Origin: Alcanivorax sp. S71-1-4
Lineage (GTDB): Bacteria > Pseudomonadota > Gammaproteobacteria > Pseudomonadales > Alcanivoracaceae
Reading direction: 5' to 3'
NCBI RefSeq assembly: GCF_009846755.1
Contig: NZ_AQOR01000034.1
Coordinates: forward strand, 1 to 40,371
DNA length: 40,371 bases
The translations under genes and the position numbers were made by a program. Below, piece by piece: positions 25,739-33,733 of this stretch. Position 1 is the stretch's first letter; the number at the start of each line of letters is the position of its first letter. Below the pieces are notes generated by a model that had not been told where the DNA came from, made no database searches, and worked only from the letters and a program-made list of their open reading frames with translations.

Positions 25739-27043
25739 TCAGAATTTAAGCGTCACTGACGCGGCGAAGACATGTACTTCACCATCGGTTTCCACTTCAC
25801 CGTAGACGCCCGGCGGGGTCAGCGGATTGGTGGAGGTCAGCTCGTAAGTCTTGTTATCCAGTTGCTGATATTGGTAACCCAGATCCATGCGGACGGGGTA
25901 TGCCAGCAGCGGCATTTTTGGAATCACAGCGCTCATGCCCAGGCCCACTACCCAGCGGTCTGCATCCAGGTAGTTCACGTCCAGGCTGCGTTTGCCTTCG
26001 ATCGGGGTCTCTTCCCAGGCAACACCACCGGTGAAGGTGAAGTGATCGCCCGCCGGGATTTCCACACCGATGCGCGGGATGAAGATATCCTTGAAGTTGG
26101 CGTTGGCCTGATCCTTGATGGTGTCGTCACGCAGTTCGCGCTCCAGACGGGACCATGCCTGATATTCGCCGGTCACACCCAGTCGCCAGGTGCCGAAGTC
26201 ATACTTTACGCCGACCGTGGTGATTTCAGGCTGGAAGGAATCCAGGGTTTTGATGGCCAGATTCAGGCCTGGTGCCGGGATAGTGCCCGGAACAATCACA
26301 TTGGAGCTCACCTTGGTGCGGGTGTTGGAATAGGCGCGGTAGGAAATCGCAGTTTCCAGGTTGTCCATCCAGCAGCTGGCACGGCTACAGAAGGTTTCAC
26401 CCCAGTTGATGTTCACGCCCAGGATGGGGCGAAACTTGGGTGCAGCGGACACATTCAGGGATTCCTGGCTGGTCACGCCGCCCAGGGTGGAGCGCGTGTT
26501 CAGGGTGGCGTCGGCGTGCAGGGTCACACGCAGCGCGAAGCCCACATCAATACCGCGCCAGACGCTGGTGCCGGCACCGGCGGTCAGAAAGAGAGGCTGA
26601 CGGCCGTAGGTGAAGTACTGGCCGTAGTCCGACGTCTCGGAGGAAAATGCCATCATCTCCTGGGCAAATTTCTCAACACCGACCATCAGGCCGAAGTACA
26701 GCGGGTGTTCCAGCGTGGAGATAGAGCTGAGATCGGTCTTCAGGCCCAGCTGCAGTTGCTGCGACGGATCGTTCATGATGGTGGAGCCGTTCGCCTGCAG
26801 GTCGTGATCGGCGTGGAAGATGCCGCCAGTCAGTTCGCCGCGCGGGTCTTTCGCCAGGTTGGCCGGGTTGTAGTACACCGCCGAGATCTGGGAGTTGAAG
26901 ATCGACAACGCCTGGGCAGAAGCAATGTCGTTGGGTAGCAGGCCATAAGTGGACGGCGAGTTCCCCATGTTGGCGGACGCTGAACCGAAAGTAAGTAGCG
27001 CACAGCTGGCAACTGCAAGGGAGCCAAATGATTTGAGCTTCAT
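25739..27043 (-). CDS. OmpP1/FadL-family outer-membrane channel
   Basis: This 434-residue outer-membrane beta barrel has a signal peptide cut near SASA (about 24), the FadL-family N-terminal plug region with the NPA motif (VYYNPANLAKDP, about 57-68), and a C-terminal strand ending in Phe (VTLKF), the usual BAM signal. The family carries long-chain fatty acids, alkanes or aromatics across the outer membrane. AAGGAGA lies seven bases before the ATG. It is first in an operon with the Ig-like lipoprotein. Given the PraB-like proteins nearby, a hydrocarbon or fatty-acid substrate is likely, but this is inference. Confidence 0.93.
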   Translation of the reverse strand: MKLKSFGSLAVASCALLTFGSASANMGNSPSTYGLLPNDIASAQALSIFNSQISAVYYNPANLAKDPRGELTGGIFHADHDLQANGSTIMNDPSQQLQLGLKTDLSSISTLEHPLYFGLMVGVEKFAQEMMAFSSETSDYGQYFTYGRQPLFLTAGAGTSVWRGIDVGFALRVTLHADATLNTRSTLGGVTSQESLNVSAAPKFRPILGVNINWGETFCSRASCWMDNLETAISYRAYSNTRTKVSSNVIVPGTIPAPGLNLAIKTLDSFQPEITTVGVKYDFGTWRLGVTGEYQAWSRLERELRDDTIKDQANANFKDIFIPRIGVEIPAGDHFTFTGGVAWEETPIEGKRSLDVNYLDADRWVVGLGMSAVIPKMPLLAYPVRMDLGYQYQQLDNKTYELTSTNPLTPPGVYGEVETDGEVHVFAASVTLKF

Positions 27044-28061
27044 GCTATCTCCTTAGTTTTTATTCATATAAGGCACTCTGCGGAGTGCTTTAATCTGCTT
27101 ATCACGGGCCATCCTGAACCGAAGCTCAGCCGATTTATCCTTCAGCAGAAACGCATAACGACGCCCTGGAGCGCCTCATGCCGATCCGGTATTGATCCGG
27201 TCAATGGCAAGTCACCACCGTTTCAATAGAAGGATGATCACCGTCCTGCATTTATTTCCGGCACAATCGCTCTTGTATCAACCCCAATTCCTACGCGCAC
27301 AGGTCTCGGGCTGGCGATCATTTCCCTGTTCTGTCATGCCGGTGTAGCCAGTTATTCACATTGCATCTTATTGATTTATATAAAGAACAATGTGATTTAT
27401 CCATCACGTTTTGTGATGGAATTACCAGAAGGGTAGTCACTCAGTGTACAAACGAAAACAAACGAAAATGAAAAGCTGGTTTTCTCGATGCAACAGGTGG
27501 CGCCAAGTATATGGCGATGATATTTTTGTTTATATGGTATCAATTAAATATCATCCCATTCCGAAATGAATTGACGTTAAAATGACATCACTCAAAAGAC
27601 AGCATTCTGCCTGCGCACATGACCGGCATAACCACATCCGCTCATGCCTCAGGAAAACATATCAAAGCATATATAAAAGGCAGTAGCCATTTCGGGCCCA
27701 CCACACCAAGGCATCCCCAGGCTAGGGAGGGGCTCGTCAAATCTCGTCTTAAAGTAACCAATTCGCTTTACAGGTACATAGGGAGCGCCTCCAGCCGCTA
27801 CCAGGCAGCACGCTGCGTCCACAATTAGAATAAGCACAAAAAGCTTCTGAAAGAAGAAACTCCCAAAATAACAAGTCAAGATAATAACCGCAGCTTTAGC
27901 TATCCAATGTATCAAAAAGACCTTGGAATGGAATCATTCCTTTATTTTAAGGAAGCGCAGCATTTACCAATAAACCATTTAAAACCCCATAAAAACAAAA
28001 AACAATAATAAGGCGCATATTGCGCGACAGAAGCATTTAATACCATTCCAAGGAGACAAAC
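27044..28061. other. 1-kb intergenic region between FadL and PraB-like genes
   Basis: No convincing gene was found. An open frame on the minus strand (27649-27915) would encode two hydrophobic segments, but it starts with TTG and has no ribosome site. A GGAATG-N4-CATTCC inverted repeat lies at 27925-27940, upstream of the plus-strand gene at 28062. The rest is AT-rich promoter-like DNA. Confidence 0.5.
27400..27420. promoter_or_regulatory. Operator-like palindrome TCCATCAC-N5-GTGATGGA
   Basis: This perfect 8-bp inverted repeat with spacer GTTTT lies about 360 bases upstream of the FadL-like gene, in AT-rich DNA. Position and symmetry suggest a regulator site. The distance is long, so a different transcript is possible. 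Confidence 0.35.
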
Positions 28062-28880
28062 ATGAGCTTAAGGATAAAGCTGATCTTCGGCACTCTACTT
28101 GCCTGCCTGCTGAACATGACAGCCTGGCAAGCCAATGCGTCTTTTACCGTACACTACAAGCCGGACTTGTTCGGCGGCTGGCAGAGTATTCCCGGCGTCC
28201 CCCAGGAGCCCTTCCCCCTGTCATACCAGGAAGCTGTCCAGCGTGATTTCTACTTCATCTTTGACAGCTTCTACCCGATCAAGGGCAGTACTGCCTGGGC
28301 AGGTGACCTGGTGGACTTTTCATCTCCACTACTTGGATTGCGGTGCCGGCTACAGATCGGCGGCTACCTGTGGCAAGAAGGTAAGCAGCCCAAAGTGATG
28401 CATTTTACCGTCACGCATCACCGCATCGACAAGCCGTCTCCCCCTGGCTTCCCGCAACCCAGCCAGCTTTGCATGCAGCTGCCACCGGCCGTGGTGCTGG
28501 CCTTCAACAACGGCCTGCCCATTGGCGCGCCCTGGGCAGGTGCATGGACCACAGTCGCCACACCGGCCATGGTCAATGCCGGTGCATTTGCGAACATATT
28601 CAATAATGTTCAGGTGACAATGGCTGGCGCTAACTGCGCCGCAGCGCCAGGCAATGGAGGGCAGCTGCCTTATCAATACAATGAAAATCCGCCCGGCGTC
28701 CGGGCCACCATAGACCTGAACGGAATGATCATGCCGCCAGGTCCTGGCAACTGCAATATTTTTGGACGGCTATACTCAATCTGGGAAAAGGCTCAGATCT
28801 TTGACCCGAACCACACTCCGAGTGCGCCCAATCCAAGCCCGCTTTCCAGAGGCGTGATCGATGAGATCACAAATCCATAA
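28062..28880 (+). CDS. Exported protein, diverged PraB-like (paralog E)
   Basis: This 272-residue exported protein has a signal peptide cut near ANAS (about 27). I do not recognise it at first sight, but its C-terminal two thirds follow the same order of landmarks as the PraB-like proteins: LRCRLQIGGYLW, then TVTHHRI, then LCMQLP, a PW segment, FNNVQVTMAGANC, and finally GPGNCNIFGRLYS, which resembles NGSCSVTGNLTSSNYY. Four mature cysteines are kept. AAGGAGA lies upstream of the ATG. It converges on the second GspC-like gene, with a shared terminator hairpin. The homology is by eye and would need a profile search. Confidence 0.7.
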   Translation: MSLRIKLIFGTLLACLLNMTAWQANASFTVHYKPDLFGGWQSIPGVPQEPFPLSYQEAVQRDFYFIFDSFYPIKGSTAWAGDLVDFSSPLLGLRCRLQIGGYLWQEGKQPKVMHFTVTHHRIDKPSPPGFPQPSQLCMQLPPAVVLAFNNGLPIGAPWAGAWTTVATPAMVNAGAFANIFNNVQVTMAGANCAAAPGNGGQLPYQYNENPPGVRATIDLNGMIMPPGPGNCNIFGRLYSIWEKAQIFDPNHTPSAPNPSPLSRGVIDEITNP

Positions 28881-28896
28881 CTGAACAAAAGACGAG

Positions 28897-28922
28897 CCAG
28901 GGCACGTTTTCTCGTGCCCTGG
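28897..28922. terminator. Bidirectional terminator between PraB-like E and GspC-like 2
   Basis: A perfect 10-bp stem, CCAGGGCACG with CGTGCCCTGG, and a 6-base loop lies between convergent genes. Short T runs occur on both strands. Confidence 0.85.
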
Positions 28923-28939
28923 TTTGCCTGAGCCATGAA

Positions 28940-29749
28940 TCAACCGCCCTGCCTCTGTGCACCCAGGATGTCTTCTGGATAATAAATCACGAACTCTTCC
29001 CCATCACGGCTGATCACTATCGAAGCTTTCTGGGTAGTCTGGAATGAAATCCATGCAAGATAGTCGCTATTGTCTTCGCCTACCGGATAACCGTTGACTG
29101 AAACCAGCACATCACCGGGCCTCACACCTGTGTTTTTCGCGGCGTCCTCGGGAAATTTATCACCCACAATATACCCGGATGGCATTGAGTCACTGACGGG
29201 GTACAGATCAAAGTGCTTCAGAATGTTCTGCTTTTTCTGCTCGGCTTCACTCAGCGGCACACTGAGGACAGCCCTCTCATCCTCACTTTCGGGCAGCGCC
29301 GCAGATGCCGCGCTCAACGGTTCAAGATGGAATACCTCCATGCTTTCACCTTCTCTCACCAGTATCCTGTCCGGCAAAATGGCGGCCAATACTCTCGTCC
29401 GGTCTATCTGGTCCCCCACATGGTATCTGTATGCACCAATCTCAGGGTGCAGAACCACCGCCGACGCCCGGGCCTGATCGTAGGTCTGGAATAAGGCCAG
29501 GAGACGGAGCGGCGAGCCGGGCTTTGGTAGAGGGCTAGCCAGCTCAGGCAGGTTAGATGACGGTAATTTCGCGGCGGGTGCTTTTTCAACGAGAGGGAAT
29601 AAACTATCAGAAATTATGCTTTTCTCTTCATTATCAGGGGCCTCAGTAGCCCCTTCCCCTTTTCCCTCATCTGGATGCCTGTTTTCCAGCATCACAAATG
29701 AGACGAGAGACAGACAGAAGGCAATGATAACGGCACCCGATACCTTCAT
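28940..29749 (-). CDS. Orphan GspC-like protein 2 (HR + PDZ)
   Basis: This 269-residue paralog of the protein at 17507-18343 has an N-terminal anchor (AVIIAFCLSLVSFVML, about 6-21), an acidic and Pro-rich linker, an HR domain (about 82-145: LRLLALFQTYDQARASAVVL, YRYHVGDQI, LAAILPDRILVREGE) and a PDZ domain (about 190-262: SGYIVGDKFPEDAAKNTG, VRPGDVLVSVNGYPVG). These match GspC closely. No other secretion gene is nearby. Unlike its paralog it has no homopolymer runs. The ATG at 29749 has only a weak AGAG upstream. It converges on the PraB-like gene E, mirroring the first locus. Confidence 0.78.
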   Translation of the reverse strand: MKVSGAVIIAFCLSLVSFVMLENRHPDEGKGEGATEAPDNEEKSIISDSLFPLVEKAPAAKLPSSNLPELASPLPKPGSPLRLLALFQTYDQARASAVVLHPEIGAYRYHVGDQIDRTRVLAAILPDRILVREGESMEVFHLEPLSAASAALPESEDERAVLSVPLSEAEQKKQNILKHFDLYPVSDSMPSGYIVGDKFPEDAAKNTGVRPGDVLVSVNGYPVGEDNSDYLAWISFQTTQKASIVISRDGEEFVIYYPEDILGAQRQGG

Positions 29750-29787
29750 GGCTCTATTACGTCGTGTATGTTCATTTGATCAACAAA

Positions 29788-29994
29788 TTACCGGCCTTGT
29801 AGGCTGCCCGATATACTCTCAAATGGAAACACTATCAGGAAGGACTTTTTCACATGCTGTAATGCTTCCTTTTTGGCATCCAATTTACACATTAATGAAG
29901 CACGTCTCACGGCCCTCCCGGACTTGCTCGCCAGAAACCGCCGGATCTCTGCCCTGAGAACCTCATCAAGACGCTCGCAGAACGCCATAGGCAT
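29788..29994 (-). CDS. Possible small helical protein upstream of GspC-like 2
   Basis: This 68-residue open frame (MPMAFCERLDEVLRAEIRRF...) is rich in Arg, Lys and Glu and predicted helical by eye. It ends 38 bases before the GspC-like ATG on the same strand, so an operon is possible. No good ribosome site is seen and the family is not recognised. Confidence 0.28.
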   Translation of the reverse strand: MPMAFCERLDEVLRAEIRRFLASKSGRAVRRASLMCKLDAKKEALQHVKKSFLIVFPFESISGSLQGR

Positions 29995-30088
29995 CTCAAA
30001 TTGCCATCAGCACAATATTTCATCTCCGGGGTTGTATATTTTCGCCATCTCCTTAACATATCTATCGCAAACAGACAGGGTCAAGCTT

Positions 30089-30298
30089 ATGACAGAGAAA
30101 AACCCGAAAGACCAGATAACACCCGATCTCTCGGTAGACGAGGTCAAGGACAAAATTCGCTCTCAATTGGGCCCCACAGCGAACGCCTTTCTCCTGGAGA
30201 TAGAGAAAGGCATGGCGTCCGGTGTGATACAGGGGAATGAGCTTGACCAGTTGATCGCGGCCCTGGAGCAGTTGTCAGACACTTCGCAGGCTCACTGA
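30089..30298 (+). CDS. Small hypothetical acidic protein
   Basis: This 69-residue protein (MTEKNPKDQITPDLSVDEVK...) is acidic and helical, without cysteine, signal peptide or membrane segment. I do not recognise a family. The ATG has a weak AGGG about nine bases upstream; the longer upstream frame has no better start. It stands alone and its end overlaps a doubtful open frame on the other strand. Confidence 0.5.
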   Translation: MTEKNPKDQITPDLSVDEVKDKIRSQLGPTANAFLLEIEKGMASGVIQGNELDQLIAALEQLSDTSQAH

Positions 30299-30450
30299 AG
30301 CGCCTCATAAGTGTCTGCTCGAGAACCAGGCCGTAACGACAATGAAGAGGCATCGGCCCAGCACTGAGTGGGGTCGATGTCTCCATATTTGTCTTTGTCG
30401 TATCCAGTAACGCTATTCGATGGCGGCCCCTGCTTATATCGGCACGTCAT
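30292..30450 (-). CDS. Doubtful small open frame after the antitoxin gene
   Basis: This is a 52-residue frame (MTCRYKQGPPSNSVTGYDK...). Its text looks more protein-like than a shadow, but there is no ribosome site and no recognised family. It might be the remnant of a third gene in the toxin-antitoxin transcript. Confidence 0.2.
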   Translation of the reverse strand: MTCRYKQGPPSNSVTGYDKDKYGDIDPTQCWADASSLSLRPGSRADTYEALQ

Positions 30451-30494
30451 CACATAGGCCGGCGTCTTTTTGCGAGTTGGCGTCGCGGCCAGTA

Positions 30495-30824
30495 TCAGTT
30501 TATATCCAGCATGTCTGGGCTGATGCCCAAGGCGGATGCAATCCTGGCCCGGGTTCCGGCGCGCGGACGCCTGGCTTTTTCTTGCTGCGCATAGGCGGCC
30601 TGGGTAATACCAATACGCTCGGCCACCTCCGCCTGAGTAAGCCCCAGATGACGACGCCATGCGGCAGCGGGAGAGAGTTCATCAACGAGCACATAGCCCG
30701 CCACTTCGTGCGGGATCAGATCTTCACGTGGGTGGGTGGAGACATAGTCCTGATAGGGGATGACCACGAAAGCGGGTTTGCCGTCGGGACCATTAATGAC
30801 CTGGACATCAGTATGTGCGTTCAT
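30495..30824 (-). CDS. Xre-type antitoxin (RelB/HigA-like role)
   Basis: This 109-residue protein has an N-terminal segment of the type found in Phd-like or toxin-binding parts (VQVINGPDGKPAFVVIPYQDY, read in two pieces near residues 7-28) and a C-terminal lambda-repressor-type HTH (about 60-105: LTQAEVAERIGITQAAYAQQ). It should neutralise the toxin encoded immediately upstream and repress their promoter. Its ATG lies 17 bases inside the toxin gene, in another frame, so translation is coupled. Toxin-before-antitoxin order is typical of higBA-like modules. Confidence 0.86.
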   Translation of the reverse strand: MNAHTDVQVINGPDGKPAFVVIPYQDYVSTHPREDLIPHEVAGYVLVDELSPAAAWRRHLGLTQAEVAERIGITQAAYAQQEKARRPRAGTRARIASALGISPDMLDIN

Positions 30825-31062
30825 CGCGCTTTCTCACCTCTTCGATGCTGACAACCTTGATGGCTCCGTCCCAATCAAACAGAACCCGGTAGTTACCGAC
30901 CCTGAGTCGGTAGCCATACAGGTGATTCTTGAGGGCCTTTACATTTTTGACCCCAGGCATCTTTGACAGGGTAGTGACCGCCTGGAACACCTTGACGCGG
31001 TCAAGGCCATGAAGCCTACCTGCCTGTTTCATGGCCCTTCGGGACCATTTGACTTCGTTCAT
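30808..31062 (-). CDS. RelE/ParE-superfamily toxin
   Basis: This 84-residue protein has the RelE fold signature: VKWSRRAMKQAGRL at the start, KNVKALKNHLYGYRLRVGNY RVLFDWD (read as LYGYRLRVGNYRVLFDW) and a final beta strand VVSIEEVRKR. Such toxins usually cleave mRNA on ribosomes. The start at 31062 has GAGG upstream. The promoter region is AT-rich, with TTGACT and TATTAT on the minus strand and an AAGTC...GACTT inverted repeat near 31088-31106 that may be the antitoxin operator. Confidence 0.88.
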   Translation of the reverse strand: MNEVKWSRRAMKQAGRLHGLDRVKVFQAVTTLSKMPGVKNVKALKNHLYGYRLRVGNYRVLFDWDGAIKVVSIEEVRKRDERTY

Positions 31063-31414
31063 GGGCGGCCTCAACTGGCAAAATAATAAGTCAATTAATA
31101 AGACTTAACAAGAAAATTGTAGGATAATAGCGAAAAATACTTATACTCTCTGGCTTAAGGCTCTACTTTTGGCGGCCTCACTCCCTCACCGAGGGACCAC
31201 CCACGCGGGTGATCGGGCAAAACAGTTGCCCTGGCGCTCGTCGAGCAGCTGGAGATTACAGCACCAAACCGGGCACCAGCCCCGTGAGCAAGCCATATTG
31301 GGCATACGAAGGGGACGCACAAATACACGCCCAAAGCACGTGTATCGCACTCTGCAGATACAATGGCCAATGCAGAGCTCGCAAGGAGTTGGAACCGATG
31401 GCGGCGAGGTCGTA

Positions 31415-31519
31415 TCGTCTCATGTGATGCTCATAACCAGATTAGCCAAACAACGCTGATATCAGGTATAGGAAATATATGATTCTCCGTGTAAGCGTTT
31501 TGCCAATCGGTGGCCGTCC
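31415..31519 (-). mobile_element. RAYT remnant 1 (5' leader only)
   Basis: This keeps the leader seen in the other RAYT copies (ATATCAGGTATAGGAAATAT, then GTGTAAGCG) and the end GCCAATCGGTGGCCGTCC at 31502-31519. The transposase is lost. It lies 50 bases before the TrmY ATG. The remaining DNA from 31063 to 31414 holds the toxin promoter and no other gene. Confidence 0.65.
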
Positions 31520-31569
31520 TTGCTCTCGCTTCGGCTATAATCCAACCGCCTTCCGACAGAGTGACCACC

Positions 31570-32166
31570 ATGCGTACCTTCGTGCTCCGCGCTCGCGCCG
31601 CGCCCACCGACAGCCAGGCGTTACTGGCCAATGTTGGCGGCGACGCTCACACGGAAATTCTGGCTCATACATTGATGAACAGCCTGTTCGTGGCGCAGTC
31701 CCACCGGGACGATGTGATCGTGCATCTGGTGCTGGAAAGCACCCGTGACTTTTCTCGTACCATCACCTTTACCTCAACCGATATGCAGCATATCGGCGGC
31801 TTCCACGAGCGGGCGCTGCTGGCCAAGGTGGCCAGGGCGCTGGATGTGTCGCAAGGCATGGACAAGGAGCAGGAGCGAGCTGTGGAACCGGGTATCCAGG
31901 TGCGGACAATCAGCTTTGAAAGGCTGGTGAAAGAGCTGGCGGAGAACCATCAACTTTATGTCATGGACAGGAAAGGTACTCCGGTTCGCTCGATGGATTT
32001 TGCCGCCAACCCCTGCTTCCTGCTTACCGACCATATTCCCATGCCCAAAAAGACCTTTGGCAGCCTGGCGCGACTGGGGGCTGAAAAGATCAGTCTGGGG
32101 CCTACCATGTTGTTTGCGTCGCAGTGTGTGGTGCTGATTCATAATGAGCTGGATCTGGCGGGCTGA
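31570..32166 (+). CDS. trmY: TrmY/DUF358-family SPOUT methyltransferase
   Basis: This 198-residue protein has the DUF358 (COG1901) pattern: start MRTFVLRARAAPTDS, HTEILAHTLMNSLFVAQSHR, and a C-terminal knot region CFLLTDHIPMPKKTF, SLGPTMLFASQCVVLIHNEL. In archaea TrmY makes N1-methylpseudouridine at tRNA position 54 using S-adenosylmethionine. Bacterial members are scattered and their target is unsettled, since bacterial tRNAs usually carry m5U54. The gene is alone between a toxin-antitoxin pair and VapBC, next to mobile debris, which suggests horizontal gain. The ribosome site is weak. Length agrees with the family. Confidence 0.9.
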   Translation: MRTFVLRARAAPTDSQALLANVGGDAHTEILAHTLMNSLFVAQSHRDDVIVHLVLESTRDFSRTITFTSTDMQHIGGFHERALLAKVARALDVSQGMDKEQERAVEPGIQVRTISFERLVKELAENHQLYVMDRKGTPVRSMDFAANPCFLLTDHIPMPKKTFGSLARLGAEKISLGPTMLFASQCVVLIHNELDLAG

Positions 32167-32518
32167 CTTGATTGCGTTCAGAGGATCATACGCCTGAGCG
32201 TGTGAGCATTGACGACAGACTGATCACCCAGCGCTCTCGTAATAGGCCTTAGTATTAACACCAAGACCAAGTGCGAGCCAGTGACTGCCTCTTGCCGGCC
32301 TCCCCACGGCAATAGCCAAGTTCTTAAGCCTTTCTTTCCGGAAAAATCAGTAGCTGCTTTGCCTACTATTTTTCGTACGCTCTGAACACTGTAATTTTTA
32401 CTTATAACGCAAAAACAGAGCGCCCAAACAACCTATTACTTCACCATAGTTCAATAATGATCCAAAGTGCACTATTCAGATATTCGTCGACAATCCTTTT
32501 GGGTGGCTTCTTTCAGGC
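32167..32518. other. Intergenic region, nothing convincing
   Basis: These 352 bases lie between the TrmY and VapC stop codons. No gene, strong hairpin or repeat was identified. Confidence 0.4.
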
Positions 32519-32881
32519 TCAATGATATCCATAACCAAGCCGCTGCGCCGCAGCGTTTAAACACTTGTCACGCGTCCAAAGCCGAACGCCATCGGACAGC
32601 CTCGCTGCCGCCAGCAGATGCATGTCTATGTATCCTAGCCCCTGACCCATCAAGGCGTGGTGTTCAATCATAAAAAGCACCTCATCGTCTGTAGCCACAC
32701 GAGCAGACGACAAGTTCCTCATCAACGCCAGAATTGTCGTGCGTTGTTGCAGGTTTCCACACGCCAGCTCCCCGCGTATGAACGGGTGCATGCATACCTC
32801 TGCTCTATCCAGCAAGACAGCAAGGTGCTCGTTGCCGGAGCGCAAATGATCAATCCATATTGATGTGTCCGCGAGGATCAC
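32519..32881 (-). CDS. vapC: VapC-like PIN-domain toxin
   Basis: This 120-residue PIN ribonuclease has the acidic residues expected for metal binding: ILADTSIWIDHLR (Asp near 5), FIRGELACG (Glu near 38), GYIDMHLLAAA (Asp near 85) and a late LWTRDKCL (Asp near 104). VapC proteins cleave tRNA or rRNA. The start is GTG at 32881, two bases after the VapB stop codon. It is cotranscribed with VapB. Confidence 0.9.
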   Translation of the reverse strand: MILADTSIWIDHLRSGNEHLAVLLDRAEVCMHPFIRGELACGNLQQRTTILALMRNLSSARVATDDEVLFMIEHHALMGQGLGYIDMHLLAAARLSDGVRLWTRDKCLNAAAQRLGYGYH

Positions 32882-32883
32882 CG

Positions 32884-33075
32884 TTACTCTGCCCTATTGC
32901 GGGGAACGTCATCCAACTGAGGCTCAGTGCCTCCCAACTTTGCCAGTCGGCGGGCGCTTTCTCTCTGAATCAATGCAGCCAACCCCTCACGAACCAGTGC
33001 GGCTCGCTCGGAAACTCCCGTAACCCGCTGGGCTTCGGCCAGTAACTCGTCGTCAATATTCATTGTGGTGCGCAT
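32884..33075 (-). CDS. vapB: VapB-like ribbon-helix-helix antitoxin
   Basis: This 63-residue protein starts MRTTMNIDDELLAEAQR with a ribbon-helix-helix fold, then GVSERAALVREGLAALI, and a C-terminal toxin-binding tail. It binds DNA as a dimer and blocks VapC. GGAGAT lies upstream of the ATG at 33075. The gene precedes vapC as usual. The 300 bases upstream hold its promoter and no gene. Confidence 0.88.
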   Translation of the reverse strand: MRTTMNIDDELLAEAQRVTGVSERAALVREGLAALIQRESARRLAKLGGTEPQLDDVPRNRAE

Positions 33076-33332
33076 GCTGATCTCCAATCATGCAATCATA
33101 GAGGCATCATACTCACCATCATTTGATGACTCAATTGCCGCATATTGTCTAGCCCGACTCACCTTAAAACCTTTTATAAATCAGCATATTAATACCCCAG
33201 AACGAAGATGCCGTTAACCGGGTAGCTCCCACTCCTTGCTCCGGAAAAACCTGCGTTCCGTCCGTAACCATTGGGTATTACTTGAGCTCCCCGCGACCAA
33301 CTCGCGATTCTGCCGGATTGTGTAAGCCAGAT

Positions 33333-33733
33333 ATCCGAAGTTGTCTGGTGCAAATCAGTGCCGTTCCCGGCTAATCAATTCGCCTGGTCCGCGTGGATGC
33401 GGACTACCCGATGATAATGGTTCGACATAACGGCATAAGCGCAGAGATCAATAGCGAATACCTCCGACAGCAACGCCAGCCGTTCTATCACCCAGGCACG
33501 ACGAAGTTCAAATGGTCGGCCACTAAGAGGATCTTCACCACACAAAAAGCTTCGACGAACACAGCGGCCAATGCAGTGGTAGTAAGGGGTGGATTCTAGC
33601 GATACCTGCTGGTTGCGGGGGCGGGTCATGACTTCCTCCTTGAAGTTCATCACCAGATTAACCAAGCGAAATGATATCAGGTGGAGGAAATAGCTGATTC
33701 TAGTGTAAGCCTTTCGCTAATCAGTGCCTGTCC
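33333..33733 (-). mobile_element. RAYT unit 2 with truncated transposase
   Basis: The unit ends with GCTAATCAGTGCCTGTCC (33716-33733) on one side and a related sequence GCAAATCAGTGCCGTTCC near 33352 on the other, in direct orientation. Inside, an 84-residue RAYT frame (33375-33629) reads [24 protein letters not shown] ... (read in parts) and contains the HUH motif in SNHYHRVV, then stops. The catalytic Tyr region is missing, so it cannot act alone. The copy at 38019-38405 has nearly the same limits. Confidence 0.75.
33375..33629 (-). pseudogene. REP-associated tyrosine transposase fragment
   Basis: This is an N-terminal 84-residue piece of a Y1-type RAYT. It begins [18 protein letters not shown] and keeps the metal-binding HYH (about residue 75), but lacks the C-terminal helix with the nucleophilic Tyr. 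The parent family nicks REP sequences and moves single strands. The full length would be 150 to 240 residues. Confidence 0.8.

Noticed and set aside
27649-27915. Possible two-helix membrane protein on the minus strand
   Set aside because: It starts with TTG, has no ribosome site and no recognised family.
28940-29749. HtrA/DegP-type protease because of the PDZ domain
   Set aside because: There is no Ser protease domain or catalytic triad; the HR domain before the PDZ fits GspC better.
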